NCBI GenBank assembly: GCA_008690995.1 | Contig: VRMN01000007.1 | Span: forward strand, 186,001 to 250,000 | Source of the DNA: Porphyridium purpureum | Taxonomy: Eukaryota > Rhodophyta > Bangiophyceae > Porphyridiales > Porphyridiaceae | Length of the DNA: 64,000 bases | Direction of reading: 5' to 3' | In this document: one piece after another, positions 55,440-64,000 of the stretch | How positions within the stretch are numbered: the first letter of the stretch is position 1 | How the letters are laid out: each line of letters opens with the position of its first letter | The notes under the pieces: generated by a model | Database searches by the model: none | What the model was told of the DNA's origin: nothing | What the model saw: the letters and a program-made list of their open reading frames with translations, nothing else | Position numbers and translations under genes: made by a program

Positions 55440-56918
55440 CGAGCTCTACGAAGTGACACTGATAACCCCGGCGCTGTTGCCTTTGACCGAGACCGGTCGA
55501 GCACACCGAGGAGCTGACGGAACGCTTGAGTGCGAGCTGTACCTCCTCCTGCTCCTTCTCTAATTCTGTCAGAAATCACAAATGAGATAAACTCACTTTT
55601 TCTGTGTGGAACTCATTTTGGTCGTCTGCTGTCCGACGGACGGTTTTGAAGGACGATGGCGGGGGTTGAAAGACATGTTTTCTTGGTTTCTCTCTGATGA
55701 GGATAAGCGGTAATGTAGGCAAATGATGAACTCAGTAATTCGGAAACAATGAGACTTTCTTCCTCAACTTTGTCACCATTTTCACTTTTTTTGCGCGAGG
55801 ACTGGGACTGCTCGTAGAGCGCCGCGTGCTGTATTTATGCACGTGGCAGGCGAGTGCGAACTAAAGAATTATGCAAACAAAGTGTAAGAGATTCATGTAA
55901 AATCTGCGCAAATGCAACTTGGATGTGCTGTTGGAATCTCTCATCCCAGGTGTATTCTGTGGATGAAAGGCTTGCTTCCAGTCCGCTTTACACCTGGGAT
56001 ACACCAAATCCAAGTTGGTACCCACAAGTGACTCCACTAACTCTTTTATTGTAGAATGGAGAATGGAACTGTCCAACAAAATGAGAGTACTTGTGAGGCA
56101 AAGCAAAGCTACACACAGAACAGGGCAGTCAACTTCTACCCCAGTATCGAGCGCGTGTGCACGACCGTGCGCCCGGCCTCAGCGACAGCACAGCTGTTGT
56201 CGGCCGTCGTCGGCGGCGTAGCCACGCGAGTATGTAAAAAAACACAGAGCTCTACAAATGCCACAGGCACCTCCACTCGGCTTTTGGTTGACGAGAGGTC
56301 TTGGTGCGCAGACTAAGCAGATTCCCAAGGTATCTAAATTGTCCGGGTACTTCGGCATAGAACTTTGGTTTATTGTTCCACCACACGGACGAAGCTTTCC
56401 ACGTCGAAGACATTGTTTGAACAAGCTGTACCGCTGCGTCAATCCAATTTGAATTGGCGAATTTGAATGCGCCAGCACACAGGCACATGCATGAATGCAT
56501 CCCAAACGCGTCGTTCTCGCGCATCCTTGTCGAGCACCCCGACGCAGGGCGGAGCAGCTTGGCCGCATACACACAGACGCTCATAAGGAAGTGTACGCAC
56601 ACATGCGTGCATGCGTGCTCATCGGAGAGCGGCGCATGGACCTGCTTGAGCGTAGGAATGCCGGCATTCTCCACGCTTCCCCCCTTTCCCCTCTATCGGT
56701 AGGCAGGTATACTCCTCACCGTCAGAATTGGTTTATCAGTTTGTCCTTTCACTCTACCTTCTTTCAGTACAGTGACCAGAAGAGGTCCAAATCGCACTCG
56801 TGCTCGGCGTTGGCCTGCTACCGACAAGGAGTCGCCCCCTGTTGGCCTTACGAGGTTGTCCCTTCTCTAAATCTTCTCTAATTCACCGCTTTAGGTTTTT
56901 TTCCTTGCACAGCCGCTT
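55440..56918. other. Gene-poor interval left of copia copy 2
   Basis: About 1.5 kb with no convincing gene. It contains the long imperfect hairpin at 55916-56016. Other short frames are without domains. Confidence 0.55.
55916..56016. other. 101-base imperfect hairpin
   Basis: Two nested inverted repeats share one axis. AACTTGGAT (55916-55924) is the complement of ATCCAAGTT (56008-56016), and ATCCCAGGTGTA (55943-55954) is the complement of TACACCTGGGAT (55989-56000). Extra pairing (GTTGG with CCAA) is possible between them. It could be a small-RNA precursor or a fold-back insertion remnant. Confidence 0.55.
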
Positions 56919-56923
56919 CTCTC

Positions 56924-57232
56924 TGTCGTCGTGATCACTGTACTCATGTATTTTCAGAGGCGTCTCACAACTGTCGGTTGGTTCAAGTTCCTGAACAATA
57001 TAAATAGCGCGGCCATTATCTTGGCGGTCACGCGCAGGGAAGAAAAGGAAGATAAGAATTTAGTAAAGTGTGCGAGAGAAATCTAACGGTAGAGTTCAAA
57101 GTGCGAAAGAGGGGACTACCCGGAACGCGCAGGAACACCACGGAGCCCATGACCAGACGGTCCTCGGCTCCGTAGTTTCACTCCCACGCTCTTGAAGATA
57201 TCTTCCGGGACGCAATCCCGAGTATTGCGACA
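56924..57232 (+). repeat. 5' LTR of copia copy 2
   Basis: 309-bp LTR from TGTCGTCGTG to TATTGCGACA. An AATATAAATA sequence near 56996-57005 could act as a TATA box for the element transcript. The first bases after the LTR (TTTGCAAATTC) are not the TGG start of a standard tRNA 3'-end primer site. Confidence 0.95.
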
Positions 57233-57300
57233 TTTGCAAATTCGCTGAAGAAGTGTGGCTGAACAATTTCGCGTAAGAAAAGGTTCGGGGTCAAGCGAAA

Positions 57301-60300
57301 ATGAGTGATCAACACACACCACGCAGCTCGAGTGGACGGGCGACCCCGACACGGGCTGCGGAAGTCGCGCGCGCCAGCGGAGTATCCCGACCGCCGGTAC
57401 GCGAGTCGAGCAACAGTGGCGATTCGCGTAGCCTTTTGGACACGGGCGTAGTGGCGCCTGCATGGTGGCCGAGTTCACTACGCATTAATGACGAAGTGGG
57501 CGACCTCCTCCAAATGGCCGTAGCCGCTCCCAACGACTTCATTGAAATGCTCATGGTTGAGCAGGTCGTCACGGTCGACTGGCTCATGGCGCGTGGCGGC
57601 CCTGTGTCTGTTCAGGCGTGGATCGAATTCTGCCGGGAGAGAGGGATTCCGAATTTTGAACCAGGCACGAGCGTTCGCACGTCGTTCCAACGATTTTCTA
57701 TATTTTCCATTCAAGATGAGCTGCATCATACGGGACCCCACGTGGCAATGGCCAATGGTCTGAATGAACTTCCCGGAGCAAATGCATCGAGCACTCCTGG
57801 TGCTAGAGCAGCGTCGCAACAACCTGCGACGAGGCCCGAGTTACAGCAGCCCATTGGAACCACAGGCTCGAACGAGCTTGGCACCATGACCGAATCGTCT
57901 GGATCAGCACCTCCTGGTGCTTCGTACAACTTCATAAGATTCATGGCAGAATCGCGATTCACAGGAGAGCCTGGTTCTGTTCCTTTCAGTAAGTGGGTTA
58001 ATCGTCTGAAATCTGCACGCGAGATCTTTGGCGTGACTGACGCGCAAGTTTCCAACGCATTACCGCTTATTACCGCTGGACAAGCCGAGTCACTGCTTCA
58101 TTCTCGGGCTGATCAATGCCGCAGACTTGGACAAAAACTATCCTTGCTGGAAAAGACCTTTTCGTCCGAGAGTGCGAGAAGCGCTTACAAACAAATGCTT
58201 AAAAGTGCAAATTTTGCCACTTTCGAGCGGGAGGGAACGACACGTGAGCGTGCCTTCGACGTCTTGGTCAAACACGTAGAGAACATCTGTTCATTTCTTG
58301 GGCAACCATATGATAGCCCAGACCAAGTTGCAGACTATGTGATTCAAGCGATGTATGCGTCCGATTACGCACCAGCGCTTTCACTCGTCAAAACACGTGA
58401 TAGTGTGGACACGCTCGCTGAACTTCGCGTTTTCCTGAGTCAATTGGACGCCCGTAAAGGCCGATTACTGCCGGGCAACGAAACATCAGGGGTCTATTTA
58501 GGGCATGAGAAATACAATGGCCCTAGCGGTCCACGCAAAAGGGACGACAACAAACACAAGACCGTACAAACATGCTCGTTCTGTGGCCTTCGCGGCCACG
58601 AGGAGCCGCGGTGCTGGAAGAAATATGGACGCCCCCTCGCCAAAGTGGCCTTGGTCGATGGAGTTGACGGCCAAGACGAACATGAACAAGCCAGCAGTGA
58701 GCGCACAGAGGAGACCGACGTACTAGACAACGACGGAGCATTTCTTGTATCAGACGCAATCTATAGCAGCCGGGATGTGTATCAGTGTACGGGATCCGTT
58801 TTCTCCGTTGGTGCATTTCGTGGATTTTGTATCGACACAGGCGCGCCATCGTGTTGCGGACTCGAACAATGGAAAGCATATTGCGACGCAACAGGCCAGC
58901 CCAATACCCTGCTTCCTTGCGACCGCACGCTCGTTTGGGGTGTTGCGCAGAAAGCAATCGGCTGTGGCAGCGTGCGCATACCAGTCACCAACGCCAAATT
59001 CCTGTCTTGGAATGTCCCTGTTGTGCAACATGATTTACCAATGCTTGTCGGGCTGGACCTTATGCAAGCACATAACATCAAGGTGGACACTGCATCTGCC
59101 AAACTAGAAATTCCTGGCCACGACCCAGTTCATCTTTTTCACGCACAAGGAAAGCTCTGGATACGCGCAAGCGACTGCGACGTAATTTGTTACACAACCC
59201 CAGAATTATCTACGTTGCACCGGCGATTTGGCCACGCGCACCATGAACAGTTGCGCGCAGTATTGTCCAGAGCGGGCGAGCCACTGACAAATGAGGAAGC
59301 CAAGGAATTGAAGCGATTGTGTGCAGAATGCCCAGTTTGTCAATGGTACGCAGGCCGCCGTTCTCGATATCGTGCAAGCGCAGACATTTCGGTCGAGTTT
59401 AATGATCACATCGTCGCCGACTTCTTCTGGCTTGAGCATGGAGAGCCAGTCCGCAAGGAAAAGGTTTTGCACATCATCTGCGCCGGTACGCGTCTGCAAG
59501 TTGCTTTCTTTGTTCCCACCACTGATACAGCACTAGACACGTTTCGCCGCATCTTGTCCTGTTGGTTTGTTCCATTCGGTCTCCCGCGCAAGCTACACTG
59601 CGATCAAGACAATCTGATGAGCAGTCAAGAATTCATACGAGCCTGCACAAACTTAGGGACTCAAGTTGAGCCCGTCGCTATAGAAGCGCATTGGTCCGTC
59701 GGACTGATCGAGCGACAGCATGGCCCCTTAAGGAAAGTATTTTCTCGAGTGCTGCGAGATGCTCCCAACTTGGAACGAGACGCTGCATCTCGAGCAGAGG
59801 CTCTCTCACTGTCCGTGTTTGCCGTCAATTCCATTCAAGGAATTGATGGGCTCGTACCATATCTGTTGGCGTTCGGAACAATCCCACGAGTCCCTTTACA
59901 TCCAGGGACAGTTCCACCCACTCAGGCAGAGCGCCTCGCGGTTGCCTTCGCTGCTCGCGACGAATACGAGCGACATGTAGCCGTTCGTCGAGTTCGAGAG
60001 GCGCGCAGGGCTCAGACCCCGGAGTTTCCGAGGCAAAAAGACGGGCCTCTCCCCGGAAAGGCCGTACTAGTTAGGCGCACAAGCGGGCATGAATGGAGCG
60101 GACCTTATCACTGCGCCGGAGTCAATCCTCCTCAGGTCTCAGTGCTACTCCCTCCGCGTGGTCGGCGTGCGACCTATCATGAATGCAATGTTAAAATTTT
60201 CCAACCCGAAAATGACACGGGGGATCCGCATGCAGGCATGGTATATGGGCTCGAACCCACTCTTTACTATTTGGACCCTTCAGACGACTTTCGCGAGGCA

Positions 60301-61806
60301 GACCTGAAAGAACTGCAAGGATTAGCAAGGCGAGGTCTTTTCGACACAAAGACACTCGCGTCAAATGGTGCAAACGTTCTCTCAACCAGAATGATACGAA
60401 CCCGAAAAGCAGACGGAACAATGAAATCCAGACTGGTTGTACAAGGCGACCAACGCGATCGTCAGCGCGGCGAGATCTCTCTTGAATCTCCTACCGTTTC
60501 ACGCGTGAGTCAGCGTGTCCTGGCAAGCTTGGCCGTGACGTTCAAGGTACCAATCGCCTACCGAGACTACTCACAGGCATACGTACAATCCACGTACAAG
60601 TTATCCCGCGACGTCTTCGTGCGGTTCCGTCCGCAAGACCAACGCGATCTGGAGGACATTCTCGGTCCGATGCCAAATCCGTGCCGATTGGTCTACCCAT
60701 TATACGGTCTGCAAGAGAGCGGGACTTACTGGTATTCGTCGCTCAAGGCCCAGCTACAGAACAATGGATTCCGCCCGACCGCGCTCGACAGTGCATTTCT
60801 TCGACATGAAACCAATGAAGGAGCCGCAGGTACGGTGGTCGACGACGTGATCGTCTGCGGATCGCCGTTGGTCATGGAGGCAGAAGCTCAGTGTGCCAAA
60901 AACTTCGACAACAAGGGGCGAACTGGACCGCCGTTTACTTTCTCAGGCATCGAATACTCCCGGCGCGGAGAATGTATCCTGCTTTCTCAAGCCAACTACA
61001 TAACTGGCATGTCCGCTCGTCGGAAAGGAGCCAGCTTTCGAGACTTCCGAAGCCTCCGCGGCCAACTATCTTACGTCGCGCATGCTGTCCGCCCTGATTG
61101 CCTTGCAACTGCAGCCATCTCGTCTCAAGTTACGGAGGAACAATTCCACCCTTGCCACATGACTCCTCTGAATAGGAAAGTCCGCGAACTTCTGGAGTCT
61201 CCAGATAGAGGGCTGGTATTCGTTCCGCTGCAAGGGACAGACTTTTGTATTCGCGCTTTTGGAGATGCTAGTTATGCTACAAATGCCGACAAGTCATCGC
61301 AAATGGGCGTCGCCGTATTTTTGGGAACGCGAAGTGGTGACCGGGTCCATCCGCTGGTCATGAATAGCAACAAAACCAACCGCGTCACGTACAGCGTCCT
61401 GGGTGCCGAATTGTTAGCCCTGTGTGTAGCGTTTGACTGGGCGGAGTCACTACAAGTGGAGCTTCAACATTTACTGGGAGCTGACATCCCAATTAGCTTG
61501 GCAACAGACTCACAAAGCCTGTTCAGTTGCATCGCGAGCAAGACCACGTTGGACGAAAAGAGGCTAATGATTCGTTTGCTCGTGCTCCGCGAGGGCTTTG
61601 ACCAACGACACATCGACGAGCTAGCATTGGTTCCTGGGCGTCTCAATGTTGCTGATCCTTTAACCAAAATCATGCGGAGCGACATCTGGACAGCAATTAT
61701 GACCGACGGAATCTTGCCCAGGTACGAAACGTCACGAGTTTATTTCTGCAACGATCAAGAAATCCCACACCATCATATCCACTCTGCATCCCATGGAACC
61801 CTCTGA
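57301..61806 (+). CDS. Copia gag-pol polyprotein, copy 2
   Basis: A single 1501-codon frame with the same domain order as copy 1: gag-like region, CCHC knuckle, aspartic protease, integrase, reverse transcriptase and RNase H. It differs from copy 1 at about five residues overall. The element looks whole. Confidence 0.95.
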   Translation: MSDQHTPRSSSGRATPTRAAEVARASGVSRPPVRESSNSGDSRSLLDTGVVAPAWWPSSLRINDEVGDLLQMAVAAPNDFIEMLMVEQVVTVDWLMARGGPVSVQAWIEFCRERGIPNFEPGTSVRTSFQRFSIFSIQDELHHTGPHVAMANGLNELPGANASSTPGARAASQQPATRPELQQPIGTTGSNELGTMTESSGSAPPGASYNFIRFMAESRFTGEPGSVPFSKWVNRLKSAREIFGVTDAQVSNALPLITAGQAESLLHSRADQCRRLGQKLSLLEKTFSSESARSAYKQMLKSANFATFEREGTTRERAFDVLVKHVENICSFLGQPYDSPDQVADYVIQAMYASDYAPALSLVKTRDSVDTLAELRVFLSQLDARKGRLLPGNETSGVYLGHEKYNGPSGPRKRDDNKHKTVQTCSFCGLRGHEEPRCWKKYGRPLAKVALVDGVDGQDEHEQASSERTEETDVLDNDGAFLVSDAIYSSRDVYQCTGSVFSVGAFRGFCIDTGAPSCCGLEQWKAYCDATGQPNTLLPCDRTLVWGVAQKAIGCGSVRIPVTNAKFLSWNVPVVQHDLPMLVGLDLMQAHNIKVDTASAKLEIPGHDPVHLFHAQGKLWIRASDCDVICYTTPELSTLHRRFGHAHHEQLRAVLSRAGEPLTNEEAKELKRLCAECPVCQWYAGRRSRYRASADISVEFNDHIVADFFWLEHGEPVRKEKVLHIICAGTRLQVAFFVPTTDTALDTFRRILSCWFVPFGLPRKLHCDQDNLMSSQEFIRACTNLGTQVEPVAIEAHWSVGLIERQHGPLRKVFSRVLRDAPNLERDAASRAEALSLSVFAVNSIQGIDGLVPYLLAFGTIPRVPLHPGTVPPTQAERLAVAFAARDEYERHVAVRRVREARRAQTPEFPRQKDGPLPGKAVLVRRTSGHEWSGPYHCAGVNPPQVSVLLPPRGRRATYHECNVKIFQPENDTGDPHAGMVYGLEPTLYYLDPSDDFREADLKELQGLARRGLFDTKTLASNGANVLSTRMIRTRKADGTMKSRLVVQGDQRDRQRGEISLESPTVSRVSQRVLASLAVTFKVPIAYRDYSQAYVQSTYKLSRDVFVRFRPQDQRDLEDILGPMPNPCRLVYPLYGLQESGTYWYSSLKAQLQNNGFRPTALDSAFLRHETNEGAAGTVVDDVIVCGSPLVMEAEAQCAKNFDNKGRTGPPFTFSGIEYSRRGECILLSQANYITGMSARRKGASFRDFRSLRGQLSYVAHAVRPDCLATAAISSQVTEEQFHPCHMTPLNRKVRELLESPDRGLVFVPLQGTDFCIRAFGDASYATNADKSSQMGVAVFLGTRSGDRVHPLVMNSNKTNRVTYSVLGAELLALCVAFDWAESLQVELQHLLGADIPISLATDSQSLFSCIASKTTLDEKRLMIRLLVLREGFDQRHIDELALVPGRLNVADPLTKIMRSDIWTAIMTDGILPRYETSRVYFCNDQEIPHHHIHSASHGTL

Positions 61807-61845
61807 AGAACGCACATGATCACACCTCCAAATTTCCGGAAGAGG

Positions 61846-61870
61846 TTGCACCTTGGTGCACAAGGTGCAA
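61846..61870. repeat. Hairpin next to the polypurine tract, copia copy 2
   Basis: A 9-bp perfect inverted repeat with 7-base loop, identical in form to that of copy 1. The purine-rich tract AAACAAAAAGG (61871-61881) follows just before the 3' LTR. Confidence 0.7.
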
Positions 61871-61887
61871 AAACAAAAAGGCCCCAG

Positions 61888-62196
61888 TGTCGTCGTGATC
61901 ACTGTACTCATGTATTTTCAGAGGCGTCTCACAACTGTCGGTTGGTTCAAGTTCCTGAACAATATAAATAGCGCGGCCATTATCTTGGCGGTCACGCGCA
62001 GGGAAGAAAAGGAAGATAAGAATTTAGTAAAGTGTGCGAGAGAAATCTAACGGTAGAGTTCAAAGTGCGAAAGAGGGGACTACCCGGAACGCGCAGGAAC
62101 ACCACGGAGCCCATGACCAGACGGTCCTCGGCTCCGTAGTTTCACTCCCACGCTCTTGAAGATATCTTCCGGGACGCAATCCCGAGTATTGCGACA
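61888..62196 (+). repeat. 3' LTR of copia copy 2
   Basis: 309-bp LTR matching 56924-57232 in my reading. The target duplication CTCTC follows at 62197-62201. Confidence 0.95.
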
Positions 62197-62201
62197 CTCT
62201 C

Positions 62202-63143
62202 TTTTTTTTCGCTAGCTTTGACAAAACGCTTCTCACGACCGACCCTTTTATGCTTTGGCTTTCACTCCCAAGCTCCTTTGACCTGGGTACTTCGCACCTC
62301 GGGAGGGGCACGCATTGCGCCCAAGAGCGCATCTGGAAGTGCACTCGACGCACGAGCATGGGGTTCGTTGTTTTTGCGCTGGCGCTTCAAAACAGCGCGC
62401 TCCGGCTCGGCTCCGCTTTTGCACTTCAAGACTGCTGTCTTTAGCTCCTGCAAGAAGCCCGTATGCGTTGGAGATGTCAGAAAATATGAAGGACGACAGT
62501 ACACACCGGGCGTGCTGCCGCTGCGAACATGCGGGAAAAGACGGTGGTGTCTTCGGTGGCGCCAGGCGTGACGGGTTGGAATATTTAGCCGGAGCAGCCA
62601 CTCGAGGTGCCCGCGCGCTCGCGGAACTGCGGACGAGCGCACTTAAATTAGAGCGCGGCGAAAATCGTCGCCGAGCGAAAAATAATTGGCTTCTAGCCAC
62701 GGTTAGAAGGAGTGAGTATGATGCCTTCAGTCCATACGGGTAAAGTCTAGTTTTTCTTCATCCACTTGGGTCTCCCCACTGCGTGGATCGCAGTTCGCCA
62801 GGAGCATGGGCGTTCGCATAAGGTACAGTGCTATCACTGGTAGTGTACAGTGCAGTAGTCGTGAGCGTCGTGATGGAGGCGCGTGCTTGGGCGGCAGAAA
62901 AGGTTGCGCCCTGGGTCTTGCACGACACAGTAGTTTCGTGGACCGTGCCCGTCGCACTGGAGTAAAGTGTGCGTCTGCTTTTGTGCTGTGGCGGCTATCT
63001 GCTCCTTCGCCCCACGTGCGGGCTCTCTATACGTATGTGACCCCGCGGCCCGCCCCCACCCGCTGTCGCTTCGGCAAGGTCAGATTCCACTTATACCGTG
63101 CGAATAGAACTTCGACGAGCATGGTGGACGTGCCCTCTTGAAC
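62202..63143. other. Interval between copia copy 2 and the ankyrin gene
   Basis: About 0.9 kb. Only one small plus-strand frame (62474-62743) looks faintly protein-like and is listed separately. The rest shows no gene. Confidence 0.5.
62474..62743 (+). CDS. Possible small hypothetical protein
   Basis: An 89-codon frame from an ATG, with a CCRCEHAG cysteine cluster and an R/A/L-rich helical C-terminal half (ATRGARALAELRTSALKLER). No family was recognised. Its even composition is the only support, so it may be a chance frame. Confidence 0.25.
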   Translation: MSENMKDDSTHRACCRCEHAGKDGGVFGGARRDGLEYLAGAATRGARALAELRTSALKLERGENRRRAKNNWLLATVRRSEYDAFSPYG

Positions 63144-64000
63144 ATGGACACGAGCGACGACACGCAGAGGACGCCATGGGGCGCGTTGCCCGGGGAGCGG
63201 ATGGTGTGCCGTGCTTCAGAATCGGGAGATGTGCGTGAACTGGTGCGGCTGTTGAACCTTGGCGCGCCTGCAGAGGAGAGGGACAACGAGGGGAGGACAC
63301 CGCCTTTCCATGCTGCTGTTAATCAGCGTGCAGCTTGTGCCCGCGAGTTGTTGGAGCGCGATGCAAAAAGTGCACGCAAGGACCAATGAAGGATCGGAGT
63401 TGGAATACAGTGGAATGGTTAGTGACGAGTGGACACCATTGATGGTTGCTGCTGCGAATGGGGATATCGACTCGCTTCTTCCACTTCTCAAGAAAGGAGC
63501 GAGCGTGGGCGTACCTAGACAACTCGGCAAGGCATTGGTTCGGGCATTGTTTAGTAAGCTTGCGTGGCTGCCTTGATCGATTATGGGGCAAATGTGAATT
63601 TCGAGGATGAAACTTTCAGGGTCCCGGTTTTGGTTTCCGCCATCGTGTTGAAAGATAGCAGTTGCCTCCGTTTGCTGCTCAAGGCGGGTACAGACGTTAA
63701 TGCGACGGGACCCAACGGAATGACAGCATTGATGTGGGCTGCAAAGGTCAACAATTCGGATTGGCTGGATTTGCTTGTGGAGAAGAAGGCAGACTTGAAC
63801 GCCAGAGGTGACCGGCTCAGAACGGCATTACGACATTGTGTCATGGATCAAAATCAATCATGTGTCGAAAAGTTGATCGAACTTGGATCAAACGTGAATT
63901 ATTTTGATGATAAGGGTAGCGGCCCCTTGGTGATGGCTGCTGAAAAGGGGGATATCGATTGCCTTCGTCATCTTCTCCAGGCGGGAGCTAGTGTGAACAT
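63144..64000 (+). pseudogene. Ankyrin-repeat protein gene, interrupted and cut by the window end
   Basis: Ankyrin repeats run to the window edge, but in more than one frame. From the ATG at 63144 the first frame gives VRELVRLLNLGAPAEERDNEGRTP and a second helix pair, then stops at 63387-63389. The next repeat (WTPLMVAAANGDIDSLLPLLKKGA) is in the +1 frame and stops at 63574-63576. From about 63558 the original frame resumes (ACVAALIDYGANVNFED, later MTALMWAAKV and GPLVMAAEKGDIDCLRHLL) and stays open to the end. The first change lies near an A5 run (about 63365-63369), the second near 63550-63558. This may be a decaying gene, short introns or sequence errors. Ankyrin repeats mediate protein binding; no partner domain is visible yet. 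Confidence 0.7.

Larger units (their letters stand above)
56924..62196 (+). mobile_element. Ty1/copia LTR retrotransposon, copy 2, looks whole
   Basis: A 5273-bp element of exactly the same length as copy 1, inserted in the opposite orientation. It has 309-bp LTRs with TG/CA ends and a 5-bp target duplication CTCTC (56919-56923 and 62197-62201). I saw no difference between its two LTRs, but they differ from those of copy 1 at a few positions. The insertion is recent and independent of copy 1. Confidence 0.97.

Overview
The window looks like nuclear DNA of a unicellular red alga, most like Porphyridium. The genes are long, apparently intron-free reading frames packed on both strands. The content is eukaryotic and photosynthetic: a thylakoid-lumen protein with a twin-arginine signal, a PGRL1-type cyclic-electron-flow protein, a plant-type CDKB kinase, a mitochondrial calcium uniporter and a circularly permuted tRNA gene. 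Permuted tRNA genes are established in the red alga Cyanidioschyzon and in a few other small-genome algae. The species is inferred from gene content, not proven.

Layout. 1-10.2 kb: tail of an unknown gene, MCU (-), a MAPEG protein (+), a possible plastid GNAT-like protein (-), about 2 kb without a clear gene, 5-oxoprolinase (+) and a thylakoid-lumen PsbQ/Psb31-like protein (-). 10.7-15.9 kb: an intact-looking Ty1/copia element (-). 16-23 kb: gene-poor DNA with a microsatellite, a DCAF5-like WD40 protein (-), CDKB (+) and the permuted tRNA-Leu(CAG). 23.9-38 kb: RecQ helicase (+), membrane-anchored SNase nuclease (+), TALE-like homeodomain factor (-), NSD-like SET methyltransferase (-) and a two-finger C2H2 protein (-). 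39-46 kb: minisatellite, two head-to-head ABCG half-transporters and three successive tandem arrays. 46.3-55.4 kb: PGRL1-like (+), Dbp8/DDX49 helicase (+), Ulp/SENP SUMO protease (-), prolidase (+) and a TPR/HAT repeat protein (-). 56.9-62.2 kb: a second, near-identical copia element (+). 63.1 kb to the end: an ankyrin-repeat gene with two frame changes, running off the window.

How the genes relate. This is ordinary eukaryotic gene order, without operons. Two themes recur: plastid electron transport (lumen protein, PGRL1) and nuclear information processing (RecQ, NSD-like, homeodomain, C2H2, CDKB, DCAF, SUMO protease). 5-oxoprolinase, prolidase and perhaps the MAPEG protein fit glutathione and peptide recycling. 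The most striking item is the tRNA-Leu gene at 22.9-23.0 kb, whose 3' half precedes its 5' half, with a Pol III terminator after the 5' half. Second are the two 5273-bp copia copies in opposite orientation, each with identical LTRs and its own 5-bp target duplication.
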